This document shows positions 18,608-30,448 of a stretch of DNA of 64,000 nt, piece after piece. Position numbers and translations under genes: made by a program. Under the pieces are notes generated by a model. It saw only the letters and a list, made by a program, of their open reading frames with translations. It did not search any database and had not been told where the DNA came from. The stretch covers positions 141,548,376-141,612,375 of the forward strand of contig NC_088201.1 of assembly GCF_037126465.1 (NCBI RefSeq), given 5' to 3'. Source of the DNA: Ornithodoros turicata (taxonomy: Eukaryota > Arthropoda > Arachnida > Ixodida > Argasidae). Within the stretch, counting starts at the first letter, position 1. The number at the start of each line of letters is the position of its first letter.

Positions 18608-19428
18608 GGGTGGTCTACCAACCATGATAGAAATTCATAGTAAAAAACATAGGCCCCGGAGAGAGATGTGGTCGAGGGATTTTTTCCTACCAGTAACTTT
18701 TCCACATATAGGTAACATGTTTATTTCATTTCAATTGACGAAAAATTAATTTCTTGAATTGAACTTCGAAATATATCAAGGCAACCTCACGTTTTCTTTG
18801 CGGAAATGGGTTCCCGTGGTCATTTTACTCAGTATAGCCCATAATCCCACTCGTAATGCAATGGCAATTGCGAAAATAAATTCGCCGAAACTCCGTGGAA
18901 ACGAACCCTTGGCTCCGCCTCTTTTTTGACGGCTCGTAGTTTGAGCGCAAAACTACGAAGAAAGAAGCTTACATTGACACGCCACACCAGAGTGGAAAGG
19001 GTTACACGCCTTACAACAAACACGGGCGGTGGGTGCGGGCATCAGAGCTAGATTAAGAAAAATGAGGTGACGGCTTGTAACCCTTTCCCCCCTGGTGTGG
19101 CGTGTCAATGTAACCTCCTTTCTTCGCAGTTTTGCGCTCAAACTACGAGCCGTCAAAAAAGAGGCCGAGCCAAGGGCTCATTTCCACGGAGTTTCGGCGA
19201 ATTTATTTTGGCAATTGCCATTGCATTACGAGTGGGATTATGGGCTATACTGAGTAAAATGACCACGGGAACCCATTCCCAAGAAATTAATTTTCCGTCA
19301 ATTGAAATGAAATAAAAATGTGACCAATATGTGGCAAAAGTTATTGGCAGAAAAAAATCTCTCTACCACATGTCTTTTCGGGGCCTGCGTTTTTTACTAT
19401 GAATTTCTATGATGGTTGGTGGACCACC
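18608..19428. mobile_element. ~820-bp fold-back element
   Basis: The left end GGGTGGTCTACCAACCATGA matches the complement of the right end (GGTGGTCCACCAACCATCAT). Arms of about 400 bp are complementary throughout, for example CGAAACTCCGTGGAAA near 18886 and its partner near 19181, and the blocks around TGACACGCCACACC (18973) and GGTGTGGCGTGTCA (19096). The centre is near 19045. The arms differ by indels, so it is older than the palindrome at 12644-13026. There is no clear target duplication and no gene. Confidence 0.75.
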
Positions 19429-22400
19429 ATGCATGCTATGCATGCATAATTTTTTATTTTTAGTCACAGGATATGTTCTATTTTATACTGTCACAGAACT
19501 CTTCTAACAACCTTATTGGCAAATAAGGCTGCACAGCCTAAGCTGCACAGCCTTGCAGGTTGCCCAGAGCAAGTTGAACTGGTTGAACACAGCAGTACAC
19601 CACTGGTACGATAATAGTTGGTATGATTATTTTTTGGTAATGTGAAACAAAGCGCAGAGTTGCAGCAGGAACAAAATCTCATGAGGACATAGTGCATCAA
19701 AGGTAGGTTCCTTTAATTTAGATGTGACCTGCAGAGCACTTGCTGGAGTTGTTCTGGCATGTTACCCTGGTGAAAGACTTCAGCTGCCCTACGCATGGGT
19801 TGCCCTGGTTTGAGAGAAGAAAATAACACAGTATACAACTCCAGTTCCGGTGAATGCAAATGATGTAATCCAACTGAGCAATGATTATAAGATAAGAAGT
19901 GTAAAAAACAAAATGCCCCCTCAATATCATATTTGTGCACATGATAAAGCAAACTGTAAATCAAATAATAAAAAGTTAAAAAAACTTGTGAACAATATAC
20001 AGAGCCCGAATGGTAGGCAAGATCCATAACTTAAAAACCCGAGACTAGGGGACAAAAACCGACAAACACAGACAAGGTCGCTGCTACCTCGTTACCTCGC
20101 TTGCTACCTTTCTATCCTCTCGTTAGTGGTAGGCAAGACACTGCATCAAAGAGGAATCAGGAAAGAGGGTGCACAGCATTCGTCTGCTCTGAATAGTGGG
20201 TTGCAATGATCATGCTGTCTCACATAAGGGGTTTCAGGCTCCGCTGAGGAAGTCACCTATAAACATGAAAGCAGATGAGTCAAAAGAAAAGAACGGACAC
20301 GTGTGTTCAACATATTACATAAATATTCTGTTGAAGTATGGTTTCTAAGATCATGCTAAACGAAGTGTACTTTTATCAGCAGTCCACCACCTGAGTTTAG
20401 GGACTAGATTCGGTAACTTCTATTTTGTCTTTTTTCTTTACTCTTTCGTGTGGCCGCAAGGTGCAGAGTGACGCAGATGAGAATTAACCCATTTATGCAA
20501 TCCTGAGATCTGTGATACATTTGGACCACACGGACAGAGAGACCTTTATTAGCCCCAATAACGAAAAATACTCACACTTTTGCGCCGTTTAGGTGGATGT
20601 TCTTTCCCCGGTGTGGACAGGTATTGGGATCGTGCTACACCTTTATTCAGACGACACTGAGCTCGTTATCCAGTATGTTCAAGAGATTCAGCGTGCCCTT
20701 CATAAATTCAATCATGCAAATGTCCGCTTCAAACGCGAGCAGTCGATGGCACGGCACCGTCTTTCCGCTCCTGCGGTCCGATTTCTTAGTGGCATCAAAA
20801 GCTGTCCGTCTCGTCAGTGATATGACATTGGATGCCTGCGAATATTGACGTAAATTAGGGAGACCAACTAACCAACATCGTCTCGGCATGTGGACGAAAA
20901 CCACAGGATGCGACTATGCGACTGGCGATAGACTGCGACCACCGCGCGGAAGCTGTCGTCATGGAGATTTCCATTCCCGATGAACGCATACGCGGGATCC
21001 TACGGCGCATGCTCCTGGCGGGACCACGACATGTCACGATGACCTGTAGCGGAGCTGACGGGACCGGCCGTGGTCCCGTCAAGTTGCTCGCTGTGTCTCC
21101 GCTTGGCAGCTCGCCACGGCGCGACACCACCTGTCCTCCCTTTACCGCTCCGTTTAAATTCGCTCCCGAGAATACGTAAAATTTTGGTTTTAGACCCACA
21201 AAAAGGTTTTCTTTCTGATAAAAACGAGAAAAAAATCATTTCATAGTCCCTATAAACACGAAGAACCGTCTTCTAGAGAATTTCAGAATTTCTTCTATCT
21301 TCAGAATTTGAAAGTTCACTGTCGCTGGAGTTTACTTACTTGGATGATGACTTGTTCATCACGACAGCTCGTAATGGTGCACCTATCCTATCAATGTCTT
21401 GCAGGTGTCGAATTGTGGCAGAACATGAATCCCAAGAGCGACGACGCTTGTGCCGAGTGCTGCGAAGCGAAATTCTAGGAGGCACTTCAGGAACGAAATA
21501 AGACGCTGGGTGACGTCATGAAAAATGACACTGGATGAGATCCGTACCCAGCGTACGACGAAATGGAATGGTCATGAAACCATCCTGCACCGACAGGCAC
21601 GAATAACCATCCTGTATTTTATCACCACTGTATGAATATCTACAAACTAAACGTTTCACCACACGACACCTACAACGCTGTCTAAGACATTTCTGCAGCC
21701 TTTCCTCAGAGTGCCACAACGTAACTGTTAGGACAAGTTCCGTTTGAAATCGCCTCTGCACCCCCAATAAGCGTGCCACCGTAAGAGGCGCGGCAAGAGG
21801 GGATCGTAAGAGGCGGAGGCGAGCTCCGTCATAACGTAGCCACCACTATCTACGAGCGTTAATATTATTACAGATTGTCACAAAAAGGTACACGCATCTA
21901 CCAGGGAGAACATTATCATTCTAAAAAAAACCCGAATGTTCAGCCAGCTGGTAAGAAGTCAGGTGGGACTTGGTGCACAACCCAGATAGCGCATGGTGGG
22001 ATAATAGACGTGTAAACATGGGAAACTTTGAAAGATGAAACTTCGTGAGGAAGGCTACATATAGACATCTTATAGACATCTAATACCCTATACATTATTC
22101 ACATGTCTGCAAGAAGAAGTGTACTAGACATCGCTCAGACGTTGCAAAGTAGACGTCTAATTTTCTTACTTTGAACAGTTGAATTGCAGATCATACTTAG
22201 TCGCACCTTGTCTCATACAACAACTTTATTGTGAGATGATGGATGGGGAGTTTCATCGCCAGGGGGAATATTCTACCCCACTGCTGGTGGTGATGCAGGG
22301 AATGAAATAATAAGCCCCTTCACAAAAAAGGATCGAAGTCCATGATATCCAAAAATGTCAAGAGAGCTTTGCAAACGGTGCGTTGGTGAACTGGATGTGG

Positions 22401-23214
22401 CCAGGGACCAAGCAGTTTTGTGGGAGAGGGGCGGAGAGAGTCCAGTCCGTTAAGGAATCCGGAGAGTGTGGTTCGGGATGGTTGGTAGTGCGGTCAATGA
22501 AGGAGAATGTGGTCTGTATGTTCTACAGCACCGCAGTGACAGCATTGGGGAGAGCGTGGAAAATTTGTCTCATACAGATTTGACACGCAATCAGGTACTT
22601 ATTGCAAAAGGTCGTTATAAAACCAAACGGATGACGTTTGGGGGTCCCGTGCCTTCACGCGTGGGGCCGATATGGTGCCATTGAGAGGGTATCGCACTTC
22701 CTGTATCAGATCATGGCGGACTTACACGAACCAATATGGAATTCAATGCAGGTCGCATATATTAGGCGAAACATGTTTTATCCCATATCAGGCCAAAGGG
22801 TATATCTGCAGCCATAAGGTTCACACCCTGTATAATGGTCATGGAATAACCTGGGCCTATTCGACATGGCAGCGGGTTGTGTAAGATGATCAGATGGGCC
22901 GTACATCTCTATTGTTGAAATGAATACGCAAGGTAAAATTGTTTTCAAATCTTCGTTGCAAGGACGAGTCTCCAGTACTGTGATATGTGTGATCACCGAA
23001 AGTTTTCGTTTCGAAAATTCATGCTGTACACGAATGTACAATCCAAGTTCCGAAATTAACATGATTTTCTGACAAACACCATGCTTTTCAAAGTGCGTAC
23101 AGCTTGGGACAAATGTTTACGGAACACGGCATTGGCGTTTTTCTTCATCGGAGCGGCTCCCTGCTAGCTATGAGGCAGAAAATGAATAAGAATCGGGTGA
23201 CCGGCTATTCGGTC
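19429..23214. other. Unassigned sequence
   Basis: About 3.8 kb without recognisable coding domains. It contains the complement of the 17066 repeat end at 21239-21252 and a diverged copy of the 16692 repeat at 22241-22288. Open frames are short and lack motifs. BEL/Pao integrase, expected just left of 23215, was not found. Confidence 0.45.
22241..22288. repeat. Dispersed repeat fragment, second copy
   Basis: Diverged relative of 16692-16742 with GGGGAGTTTCATCGCCA and TCTACCCCACTGCTGG. Confidence 0.5.
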
Positions 23215-25080
23215 CATCTTTCAGTATGGGCTGGCACGGTTGATTTAGTGGATGTGCCTTCCACACCTTCATCCCTCAAAACTTTCTTTTCGTTCGCTTG
23301 ACTTGGCCATTGAGCTTTGTCTTCTAGCCATTGTGGCACTTCCGACCACAATTTGGATAACAACACCGTTTTTTTACTTTACTCCTCGAGTCAACAAATC
23401 GGCCGGATTGTCTTGTGATCTTACATGTTTCCATGCATGCTTCGCAAGTTCGCAGTCACTTTTCGTGTTTCTCACACCCTGTTTGATACGAACACCTCGC
23501 GGAGGTCTCGGAACATATCCATTGCAATGCAATTGTAGAATCTGTCCAACAGTAAACCTCATCCAACTTACGTTGAAAGGTATGTTTTAAATAGTCCAGC
23601 AGCTTTGCTGTAAGAGTTGCTCTTAGCAATTCTACCTTGCTAATGATAACGGCTTCAGAAGTGCAACTCGTGATATTGCTCTGATTTCCGTCGTCATAAC
23701 ATCTAGACATCGTGATCTTTTGCAGCTCTTCTACATCTGTAAACCATTCAGGCCATCGCTCTTGTTGATCTTCCTGCAGGTGATCGTCCCCTGAGATCTT
23801 TGTTTTCCACGACCGTGCAGTAATATCTTTGCTGCAACAACTACGGGTGCTAACATCCCCAATGGATCATATATCCTTGCGACACGCTGTAGCACCATAT
23901 GTTTGGTCCATAGTGATTCTTCGATCATGTCTTTCACGCTATTCTCTGCAGAGATCTCGATGTAATCTTTTTCGAAATTCGAGTTAAGTCCAAGCACCTT
24001 GATTTGCCCTTTTTTGCGTACTACCTCTTCTTCTTGTCAGGTTCTTCTTCCTTGAAGTCACTTGCAGATATCTGCATCAGATACTCGGAGCTTGACATCC
24101 ATTTCCTTAATTCCATGTCAGCTGTGCTAAATATCTCTCTTGCTTCTAAACAAACCTTTCTTGCATCTTGATCACTGCTTCCTCCGATGATCACGTCGTC
24201 GACGTAAACAGATTTTTCCAACATCCGCACTGTGTCCGGATACTTATCCTTCACGCAGGAGTGCAAATGTGCTTTTACCGTCGCTGCTAGTGGAAACGCG
24301 CTCGAGGCAATTCCAAAGGTTACCCTTGTCATCCTCGATGTCTCCAATTTGTTATTTTCCGTAGTATATGGTATGTGCTCCCACCAAAGCATACAGCATA
24401 CGAAGTGCATCTCTGTCTTCTTCTTGTATGATAATCTGCAGGAACGCCTGTTTCACGTTTGCAACAAGTGCTACTTTGTGCGTTCTGAAGTTGAGAAGAA
24501 CCAAGACTATATCGGGGACAAGGTTCGGCCCTGCATCCAAACAGTCGTTTACAGATATCCCGGGTGTCTCAGCTGATAAAGCGTCGAAGGCGATCCTGAT
24601 CTTGGTGGTTGTGCTGTCTTCCCGAATGACAGCCTGGTGTGGCATGTAGTATACGAATTCACCGTTACTTTGACCTGCCTTGACCTTCTCTGCTACACCC
24701 GACGACAAATATTCCCTGATGGCTTTGTCATACCTTTCCAATAGGGTTGTGTCCTTCCGTAGCCTCTTTGTTAGCTGCAATAGGTGTTTGTGGGCCAAGT
24801 AATAATTATCCTCCAGATTGACCTCGTGCTTCCATGTAAGTCTGACTGCATATCGATTGTTGAGCTTTTGAAGATTCCTGACAAACTCCATTAGTCTCTC
24901 ATCATCTTCGGTTGTAAAATCCCTATGTTCCTGCGTCTCTTCGCCCCGGAATGCTCTTAATTGTTCGTCTTCTAGTTCACACCCAAGCGACACTTTTAGT
25001 ACATTGACTGCGGTCATCTTAGGGAATCGGTATTTTAAAGTAACTGGCCCTTGTATCGCCCAACCGAGAGTTGTCTCCAC
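23215..25080 (-). pseudogene. pol: BEL/Pao reverse transcriptase and RNase H
   Basis: RT begins with TTLGWAIQGPV and includes EFVYYMPHQAVIREDSTTTK, VNDCLDAGPNLVPD, a metal-binding region VALVANVKQAFLQI (usually VADIEKAF, so the first catalytic aspartate is replaced by asparagine) and, after a frameshift near 24400, the catalytic YVDDVIIGG. RNase H-side segments follow in other frames: RVARIYDPLGMLAPV, then VYCWTDSTIALQWI, then VRSQDNPADLLTRGV, ending around 23215. The enzyme normally makes and degrades the RNA-DNA hybrid inside virus-like particles. Frameshifts and the lost aspartate make this copy inactive. Confidence 0.87.
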
Positions 25081-25503
25081 CGCTGTTACTGAATCGCTTA
25101 TCCTGTACGTCTTTCCAGTGACAAGTTCCCAATAGTGGTCTGAACCTACCAGTACGCCTATTTGATCGTCTGCTACTGTTTCTTCGTCCCTGTACTTCGT
25201 TTCGTACTGTCTCTTTGCAAGATATTAGTTCCTATCTTCTCTACTTCGAGAGCTCTGGTCGTCTGTGCATATGCGCCCTTGTGCTTCTTTATCTTCAGCT
25301 CAACAACTCGCATCTCTTTCTCTGAAACTTCCCCTTCCATAAGATCCGATGAACAGATTCTCCGTTCCCAATATCGGACATCTGAGTGCCTTGGACAATG
25401 ACTTTGTAATGAATGACCTTTGGCGTTCAGTGTCCAGTAGTATCCTTGCTGGTTGCGTGCCTTGCCTTCCCTCTATTATAGCTGTAATGGTTTGAAGCAA
25501 CAC
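25081..25503 (-). pseudogene. pol: BEL/Pao aspartic protease and linker
   Basis: The segment LLQTITAIIEG then ARILLDTERQRSFI corresponds to the BEL/Pao retropepsin, where the active site is usually D-S/T-G; here the glycine is glutamate. Downstream, in another frame, DDQIGVLVGSDHYWELVTGK is the characteristic BEL/Pao linker before the RT. Frameshifts around 25300 and the altered active site show decay. Confidence 0.8.
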
Positions 25504-25599
25504 GCTTCTTGAAAGTTCACCTTTTCTGTTTCTTCCATCTCGTCTTTCGGATGCATGATATGCATGCTCTGTCGAACGCTCTTCTGTTCCCTCTTCTAT

Positions 25600-26143
25600 T
25601 TATCCGTGGTGTGGGTTCGGCGGTCTACTGTTTCTTGGCTGACGTTCCAACTCGTCCGCTGACACCAATGATGATTGTGTTCTCCTGTTCCGGCACATGC
25701 TTGTAGCGTGTCCGTCTTTACGTCTTTTACATTTAATTCTGCTGTTGTAAAACTTTGCTGAATGGCTTTCTCTTGTGCATTTGAAGCAGCGTCGCTCTTC
25801 TTTGAGTTTCAGCAGTTTAGCTCCGTACGTTAGCGATTTTTGGCACTCTTCTGTTTTGTGGCTAGATTGACCACAGAATATGCATTTGCTTGTTGCGGTC
25901 ATAGAAAATGCAGCAGATGATTTTCCTCTTATTCCCTGTATTTTTCCTGTTGTGGAGTACGAGGTATGCTGTTCCCGTTTGAACTCTGCCCGCCATTTCT
26001 CGTCGTCTCCTTGAAATTTTACTAAGTCTTGCAGTCTTTGAAATAGTCTCTTAAGTTTCTCGACATTCTCCTTCATCAACGTAACCTCTTCCGCCTGGTT
26101 CTGGTCATGCTGGCTATTCCTTTTTCGTTCTTCTTCTTTCAGT
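25600..26143 (-). pseudogene. gag: BEL/Pao gag, C-terminal part with zinc knuckles
   Basis: A coiled-coil-like charged region (LKEEERKRNSQHDQ onward) precedes CIFCGQSSHKTEEC and CFKCTRESHSAKFYN, the paired CCHC-type knuckles of BEL/Pao nucleocapsid (the second has lost its last cysteine), then CKRRKDGHATSMC. It binds element RNA during packaging. The N-terminal half is missing because the Gypsy LTR joins at 26144. Confidence 0.82.
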
Positions 26144-27325
26144 TGTCGGATTTCGCCCCTTGAATCCTACGCGGGGTTGAGTCCAACCCGTCTCTCCCTA
26201 ATGCCACACCCAGGGACACGAACAGTCACTTGCTAGAAAACCGTTTAATGCCAACTTGATGCCAACAAACAACTTACATCATGGTGCGCAATCTCTCCCT
26301 CTCGTTCTCTCACCTTCTGTCCCCCCGACCGCCTGCATCAGCTTATCAATGCTTCCCCAGCCAGTGACGTGTATGCCAAAGGGAGTCTGGCAATTAGGAG
26401 GAGCCTAAGAAAGAGGCTCGACCTGTCAATCAAACTTAGGGGCATTTCATTGGTGACCGTTTGCCGTGGGAGCTGCCATGACACCAAATTTTCTCCAAGA
26501 TGGAGGATGGTGCTTGGAACGGCGAAGCAGAGATTTCGTGACGAAAAATTTTCACAGACTACTTTAATTTCATACTGTGAGTATATATCCTCATGTACGA
26601 ATCTGCAAAATCAGTTTCAACTTTCGCTCCGCTATCATTATTTACGTGAAAAAGGGATGTTTCGTCGCTAACGTTAGGCCTAGTTAAGACCGTGATACCA
26701 ACGAAATAGCAAGAAGGACGACCCTTATACGTAGGATTTTACATTATATAACTGCAATTAATTTATACACATATCTTTGCTAATTTTTTATTCGATCTAC
26801 TTACATAACGCGATTTAAAACTTCATACCGGCAGTCGTCTGCTACGAAGAAGCAGTTGTGTAGCTTTCCGGGCCAATCACTTCTGCCAGCAACAATTTCT
26901 GCAATTCTGGGCCTTCCCAACATGCCTCTCTCCATGCAGATGGCGTTGATAAAAGTGGGCGCAAAATGCGTCGTGTAGGTCTGTCACCAGTGATATCCGT
27001 TTCAATCCGAATCAGTCGAGTTTCTCCAAAATGGTGGCACCCAGTAAATAAGGGTGAGGTATAAGTACTGGGTGGACGTAATAATAGACAACTGTATTTC
27101 CACCTGTGATAGGCTAGATACCTCAAAAAGTGGCTGGAGCCTCGGGTATAGGCAGGTCCCATTAATGGTCAGACTCCCTTTGGCATACACGGCACTGTCC
27201 TCAGCATTACATGCGCGCCCTCTCTGGGCACGTAACTGAACATGTTTAACATGCACGCCCTCTCTGGGACCGTTACATAACACAGACGCCCTCCTTGGGC
27301 TCCAGTCGCGGTGCGCGACACCACA
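26144..27325 (-). repeat. Gypsy 3' LTR (split by hAT element)
   Basis: On the minus strand it starts TGTGGTGTCGCG (27325 leftward) and ends AATCCGACA (26144). It has TG...CA ends and lies directly after a purine-rich tract at 27326-27350. Removing the 836-bp insert and one 8-bp target copy leaves about 338 bp. Three short CGCCCTC-T-GGG repeats occur at 27215-27310. The 5' LTR is not in the window. Confidence 0.72.
26362..27197. mobile_element. 836-bp hAT-like non-autonomous element
   Basis: The ends are CAGTGACGTGTATGCCAAAG on the left and, as complement, CAGTGCCGTGTATGCCAAAG on the right, continuing through GGAGTCTG. Flanking 8-bp repeats are TCCCCAGC (26354-26361) and TCCTCAGC (27198-27205), one mismatch. 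The 8-bp duplication and CAGTG ends indicate hAT. No transposase frame is present. Confidence 0.8.
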
Positions 27326-27350
27326 CTCCACCCCCCCCCCCCCCACTACA
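27326..27350 (-). promoter_or_regulatory. Gypsy polypurine tract
   Basis: On the minus strand a run of about 15 G flanked by GTAGT and TGGAG lies directly upstream of the LTR start TGTGG. This is the position where plus-strand priming begins in LTR elements. A nearly pure G tract is unusual. Confidence 0.65.
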
Positions 27351-27669
27351 TGTCCGGAGAATCTGGGATAGCGTCGTCCGGTGGGCTTCTTTGAGGGCCG
27401 GCGAGAAGACCTAGCTGGTAGCGTCGAAGGAGGCCTAGAGCTGCCGCGATATCCTCCGGACCCAGCGTCGAAGGCGTGATGGCTCTGTCCCTAAGCAGGT
27501 GGCTCTGGTGCAGGCCGCCGGCTCGGTGGGTGAATCCCAGGGACTCAGCACAGCTGGCATAAGCGAGCCAGCTCCTTAGGAGTGTGGACAGCGGGAGGTT
27601 CTGTGGGGTACTTCTCCTGGAGGGTGAATCCGCGGAAAGGTTCCGGTGTCTAGTCGAGGGGGTACCCCC

Positions 27670-29357
27670 TCAGGTGCCGGCTCTGGTCGCGCCAGTGTCT
27701 TCGAGAGGCGTAGCTGATTGTAACGACGCCGACCTGTGTCGTCCAAGTGGCAACGTGGAGCTATGCGGAGGGGCCACCATGTGGAGCAAGGGCTGGGCGC
27801 TGTGGAGGCCCGTCGGTTCTCCCGTTGCGAGGGCGTCGACGAGGAGGACGATAGGGCTGTCGTCCGGCATGCCTCCCTCGTGTCCTGTAAGAGGAAAGGA
27901 GGAAGGATTATCTCGGCTGCTTACGTGGGCGAAGGTTATAACGGGTAATCCCGGGAACCCCTCCCTGGGCAGTAGTCGCTCCGGGGGATCATCGACCGGC
28001 CCTGGGTTGACTGGAGGGAGAGCGGGCTTGTGATGCCGGATCGTGGTCCTCCTCACACCTGCCGTTGTCCGAGATGCGCTGACGGAAGTCCTTGAGGTCT
28101 TGTACGTGGACGGGGCCCGTTTCCTCGTTGTCACTGCGAGGCTCCATCCTGTAAGTGACCGGAGTTAGCTGCGCGCTTACCCGATAAGGACCGTCCCATC
28201 AATCAGCGAGGGAGGCAGCAAAGCCCTTCGCTGCATCGCTAAGGGGATGTGTTCGCCTTGGAACCAGGTCTCCAACCTGACGTCAACCTTTGTTGTACTG
28301 GAGAGACTGCTCCAGTCATGCGACCTCAAGACTCTTCGTGCCAAACCAATGGCAGTCGAAATTCTATCGCGAAGATCGTTTGCATGCTTCACGTACGAAT
28401 GACTAGGCTGTACGTGCCGTGTTCGCAATGTGTTTTTGAGGGGGAAAACTATTTCCCGCCCGAAATTCAAATGAGCCGGGTAAATCCTGTCGACCTATTT
28501 TCCGTCGTACGGGTGGTAAAGCCAAGCTCCGTAAGACAGGCGTCCTAATCTTTATGCCTTTCGGAAAAAGATACCAACATCATGTTGAAGTTGCGATTAA
28601 CCCGCTAAGTTATGTTCGCCTGGGGGTGATAAGGGGACTTCTTTACATGACGTATGCTCAACGCAGAGCAGCTGTCGCCAAACACCTTACTTGTAAAGTA
28701 CGAGGCGTTATCCGTGAAGAGCTGGTCCGGGAATCCAGACAGGGAAAAAACGTCCAGCAGTCTGTCCCAGATCCGAGCGGACAGCAACTTCCGCAGCGGT
28801 TAAAGCTCAACCCACTTCGCGAAGCGATCTGTAGTAACTAACAGATACTGGTTACCACGGGGACTTCTGGGATAAGGACCCATCACGTCACATGCGACTA
28901 TCTGCCAAGGTTTCTGGCTAACAATCGGTTGCAGCAAACCGGGAAGCTGCCCTCCACGCGGCTTAGACTTCTGACATACCCGACAGCTGCGTGTATACCG
29001 CAAAACATCCTGTCTCTAGCCTGGCCAAGTCGCGATACGACACAATTTAGAATAAGTATTGCTGCCGCTACCGTGACCCGACAATGCAGAATCAGGGAAG
29101 TATTTGAGAAATAACTTACGTAGCTTCCTTGGAACTACGATCTGAAAGGGGCTATCACCAACCTCCTCGTTGTCTGCCTGGGAAGCATACCGGACCAGGA
29201 GACCATCCTCGCTCAGCTGATAGGAGTCGTGCCTCTCCTCAGCGTCTTCCGTGGATCCCAGGTTTGCCGTTTCCAGCCACCTTGACACACGCTGACAAAG
29301 GCCATCGGTCTCCTCTGCGCTTCCAGGATGTTGTCCCTGCTTACAACCTGTCCCCAC
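27670..29357 (-). pseudogene. pol: Gypsy integrase and C-terminal tail
   Basis: The zinc-binding region is in the 29016-29357 segment (LRKLFLKYFPDSALSGHGSG) and continues as CRVCQKSKPRG. The catalytic core follows: WQIVACDVMGPYPRSPRGN with the first aspartate, then LFTDNASYFTSKVF with the second, and SPYHPQANIT. The C-terminal WDGPYRVSAQLTPVTYRME module comes after an in-frame TGA near 28200, and a Ser/Pro/Arg-rich tail extends to about 27670. Several frame changes interrupt it. Integrase inserts the cDNA copy into host DNA. Confidence 0.85.
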
Positions 29358-30030
29358 GAGAGCTCCTCCTCCAAGAATGTGTGGCTAACCGCGGCCACAA
29401 GCTCCTGCGGAATAACGACGTCCTCAAGGGCCAACAGTGCTCGAGACAGTGCGTCTGCCGCCTTATTTGAGATTCCCTTCCGGCATTCCACCGAGAAGTC
29501 ATATCGCTGCAACGTTAAACTCCAACGTGCCATCCGTCCGGCTGGATTTTTCAACCGCTTTAACCAGCACAGCGCCTGATGGTCAGTTTGAATAGTGAAT
29601 TTCGCACCATCCAAATACATGTCGAACTTATCCGAACTTGTGTCGAACATGTCGAACTAGGCACTCCTTCTCCGTTACGCTATAATTGCACTCGGAAGGC
29701 GTCAGCGCACGGCTTGCAAATGCCACGGGCTGGAGTTCACCGTGGTGCTCTTGTAACAAGACTGCACCAAGGCCATAATCGCTCGCATCTGTTTGAAGTA
29801 CAAATTGGCGGTTCAGGTCTTGGAGATACAAGCGGGTAGTTTCCGCATCGCATTAGCGAGAGAGAGATAAACGCCTGCTCCTGCGCTTGACCCCACGACC
29901 ATCGTGCTCCCTTCCACAAAAGCCAAGTTAGCGGTTGCGCTAGCTCTGCGCATCGCGGTATAAATTGTCTATAGAAGTCAATCATACCCAGGAAGCGCTG
30001 CTAGCTTTTAACATCTGTCGGGCGGGGGCA
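29213..30030 (-). pseudogene. pol: Gypsy RNase H domain
   Basis: MIDFYRQFIPRCAELAQPLT connects RT to RNase H. FVLQTDASDYGLGAVLLQ holds the first catalytic aspartate, FASRALTPSECNYSVTEKEC the glutamate region, and FTIQTDHQALCWL plus SNKAADALSRA the later motifs. They lie in three frames, so the domain is frameshifted. The upstream side is cut off at 30038 by the MITE. Confidence 0.87.
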
Positions 30031-30038
30031 CTCTAGGA

Positions 30039-30448
30039 CAGTGTTTTCCAAACTTTTTGCGGTGACGGACCCCCAAAAGCGATGAGAATCAATTCATGAA
30101 CCCACACACCGTCACAGTCACACGTCATAACCAGCAACCTCGTCAGCTGCTGCGCGCTTTCGATACAGCTTCAGAAACGATTCCGGACTGGTTTCTTCTT
30201 GTTGTTTGTATGTGTATGACGCGGACAAACGTGCATTGCAGAACTTTTCTATCAGAAATTAGAAGCCAGCCGTTGAAGCATGCTTGTAGCAATTTTGGAA
30301 GTTCTGGGTGTTTGGAAATCGGGAACATGTATGAGCGCGTGTTTGTGGGGACGAAAATCCTCACTGAAATGAGAGAGACGGTCGCGGGCCCCCACGAACA
30401 CTCTCGCGGACCGCCAGGGGTCCGCGGACCACACTTTGGGAAACACTG
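30039..30448. mobile_element. 410-bp hAT MITE in Gypsy pol
   Basis: The ends are CAGTGTTTTCCAAACTTTTT and the complement of CACACTTTGGGAAACACTG, flanked by a perfect 8-bp duplication CTCTAGGA at 30031-30038 and 30449-30456. It splits the Gypsy RT from RNase H. The ends resemble widespread hAT families. It is non-coding. Confidence 0.93.

Larger units (their letters stand above)
23215..26143 (-). mobile_element. Decayed BEL/Pao LTR retrotransposon, partial
   Basis: Reading the minus strand from 26143: gag zinc knuckles, protease, linker, reverse transcriptase and RNase H. The left (3') side lacks integrase and LTR. The right (5') side stops exactly where a Gypsy LTR begins (26143/26144), within gag, so the Gypsy element inserted into it. 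At least four frameshifts split pol. Confidence 0.85.

Noticed and set aside
24232..24649. Plus-strand open frames of 114 and 93 codons
   Set aside because: They are antisense to the BEL/Pao reverse transcriptase.
27584..28134. Plus-strand open frame of 149 codons
   Set aside because: It is antisense to the Gypsy pol C-terminal region and has no motif of its own.
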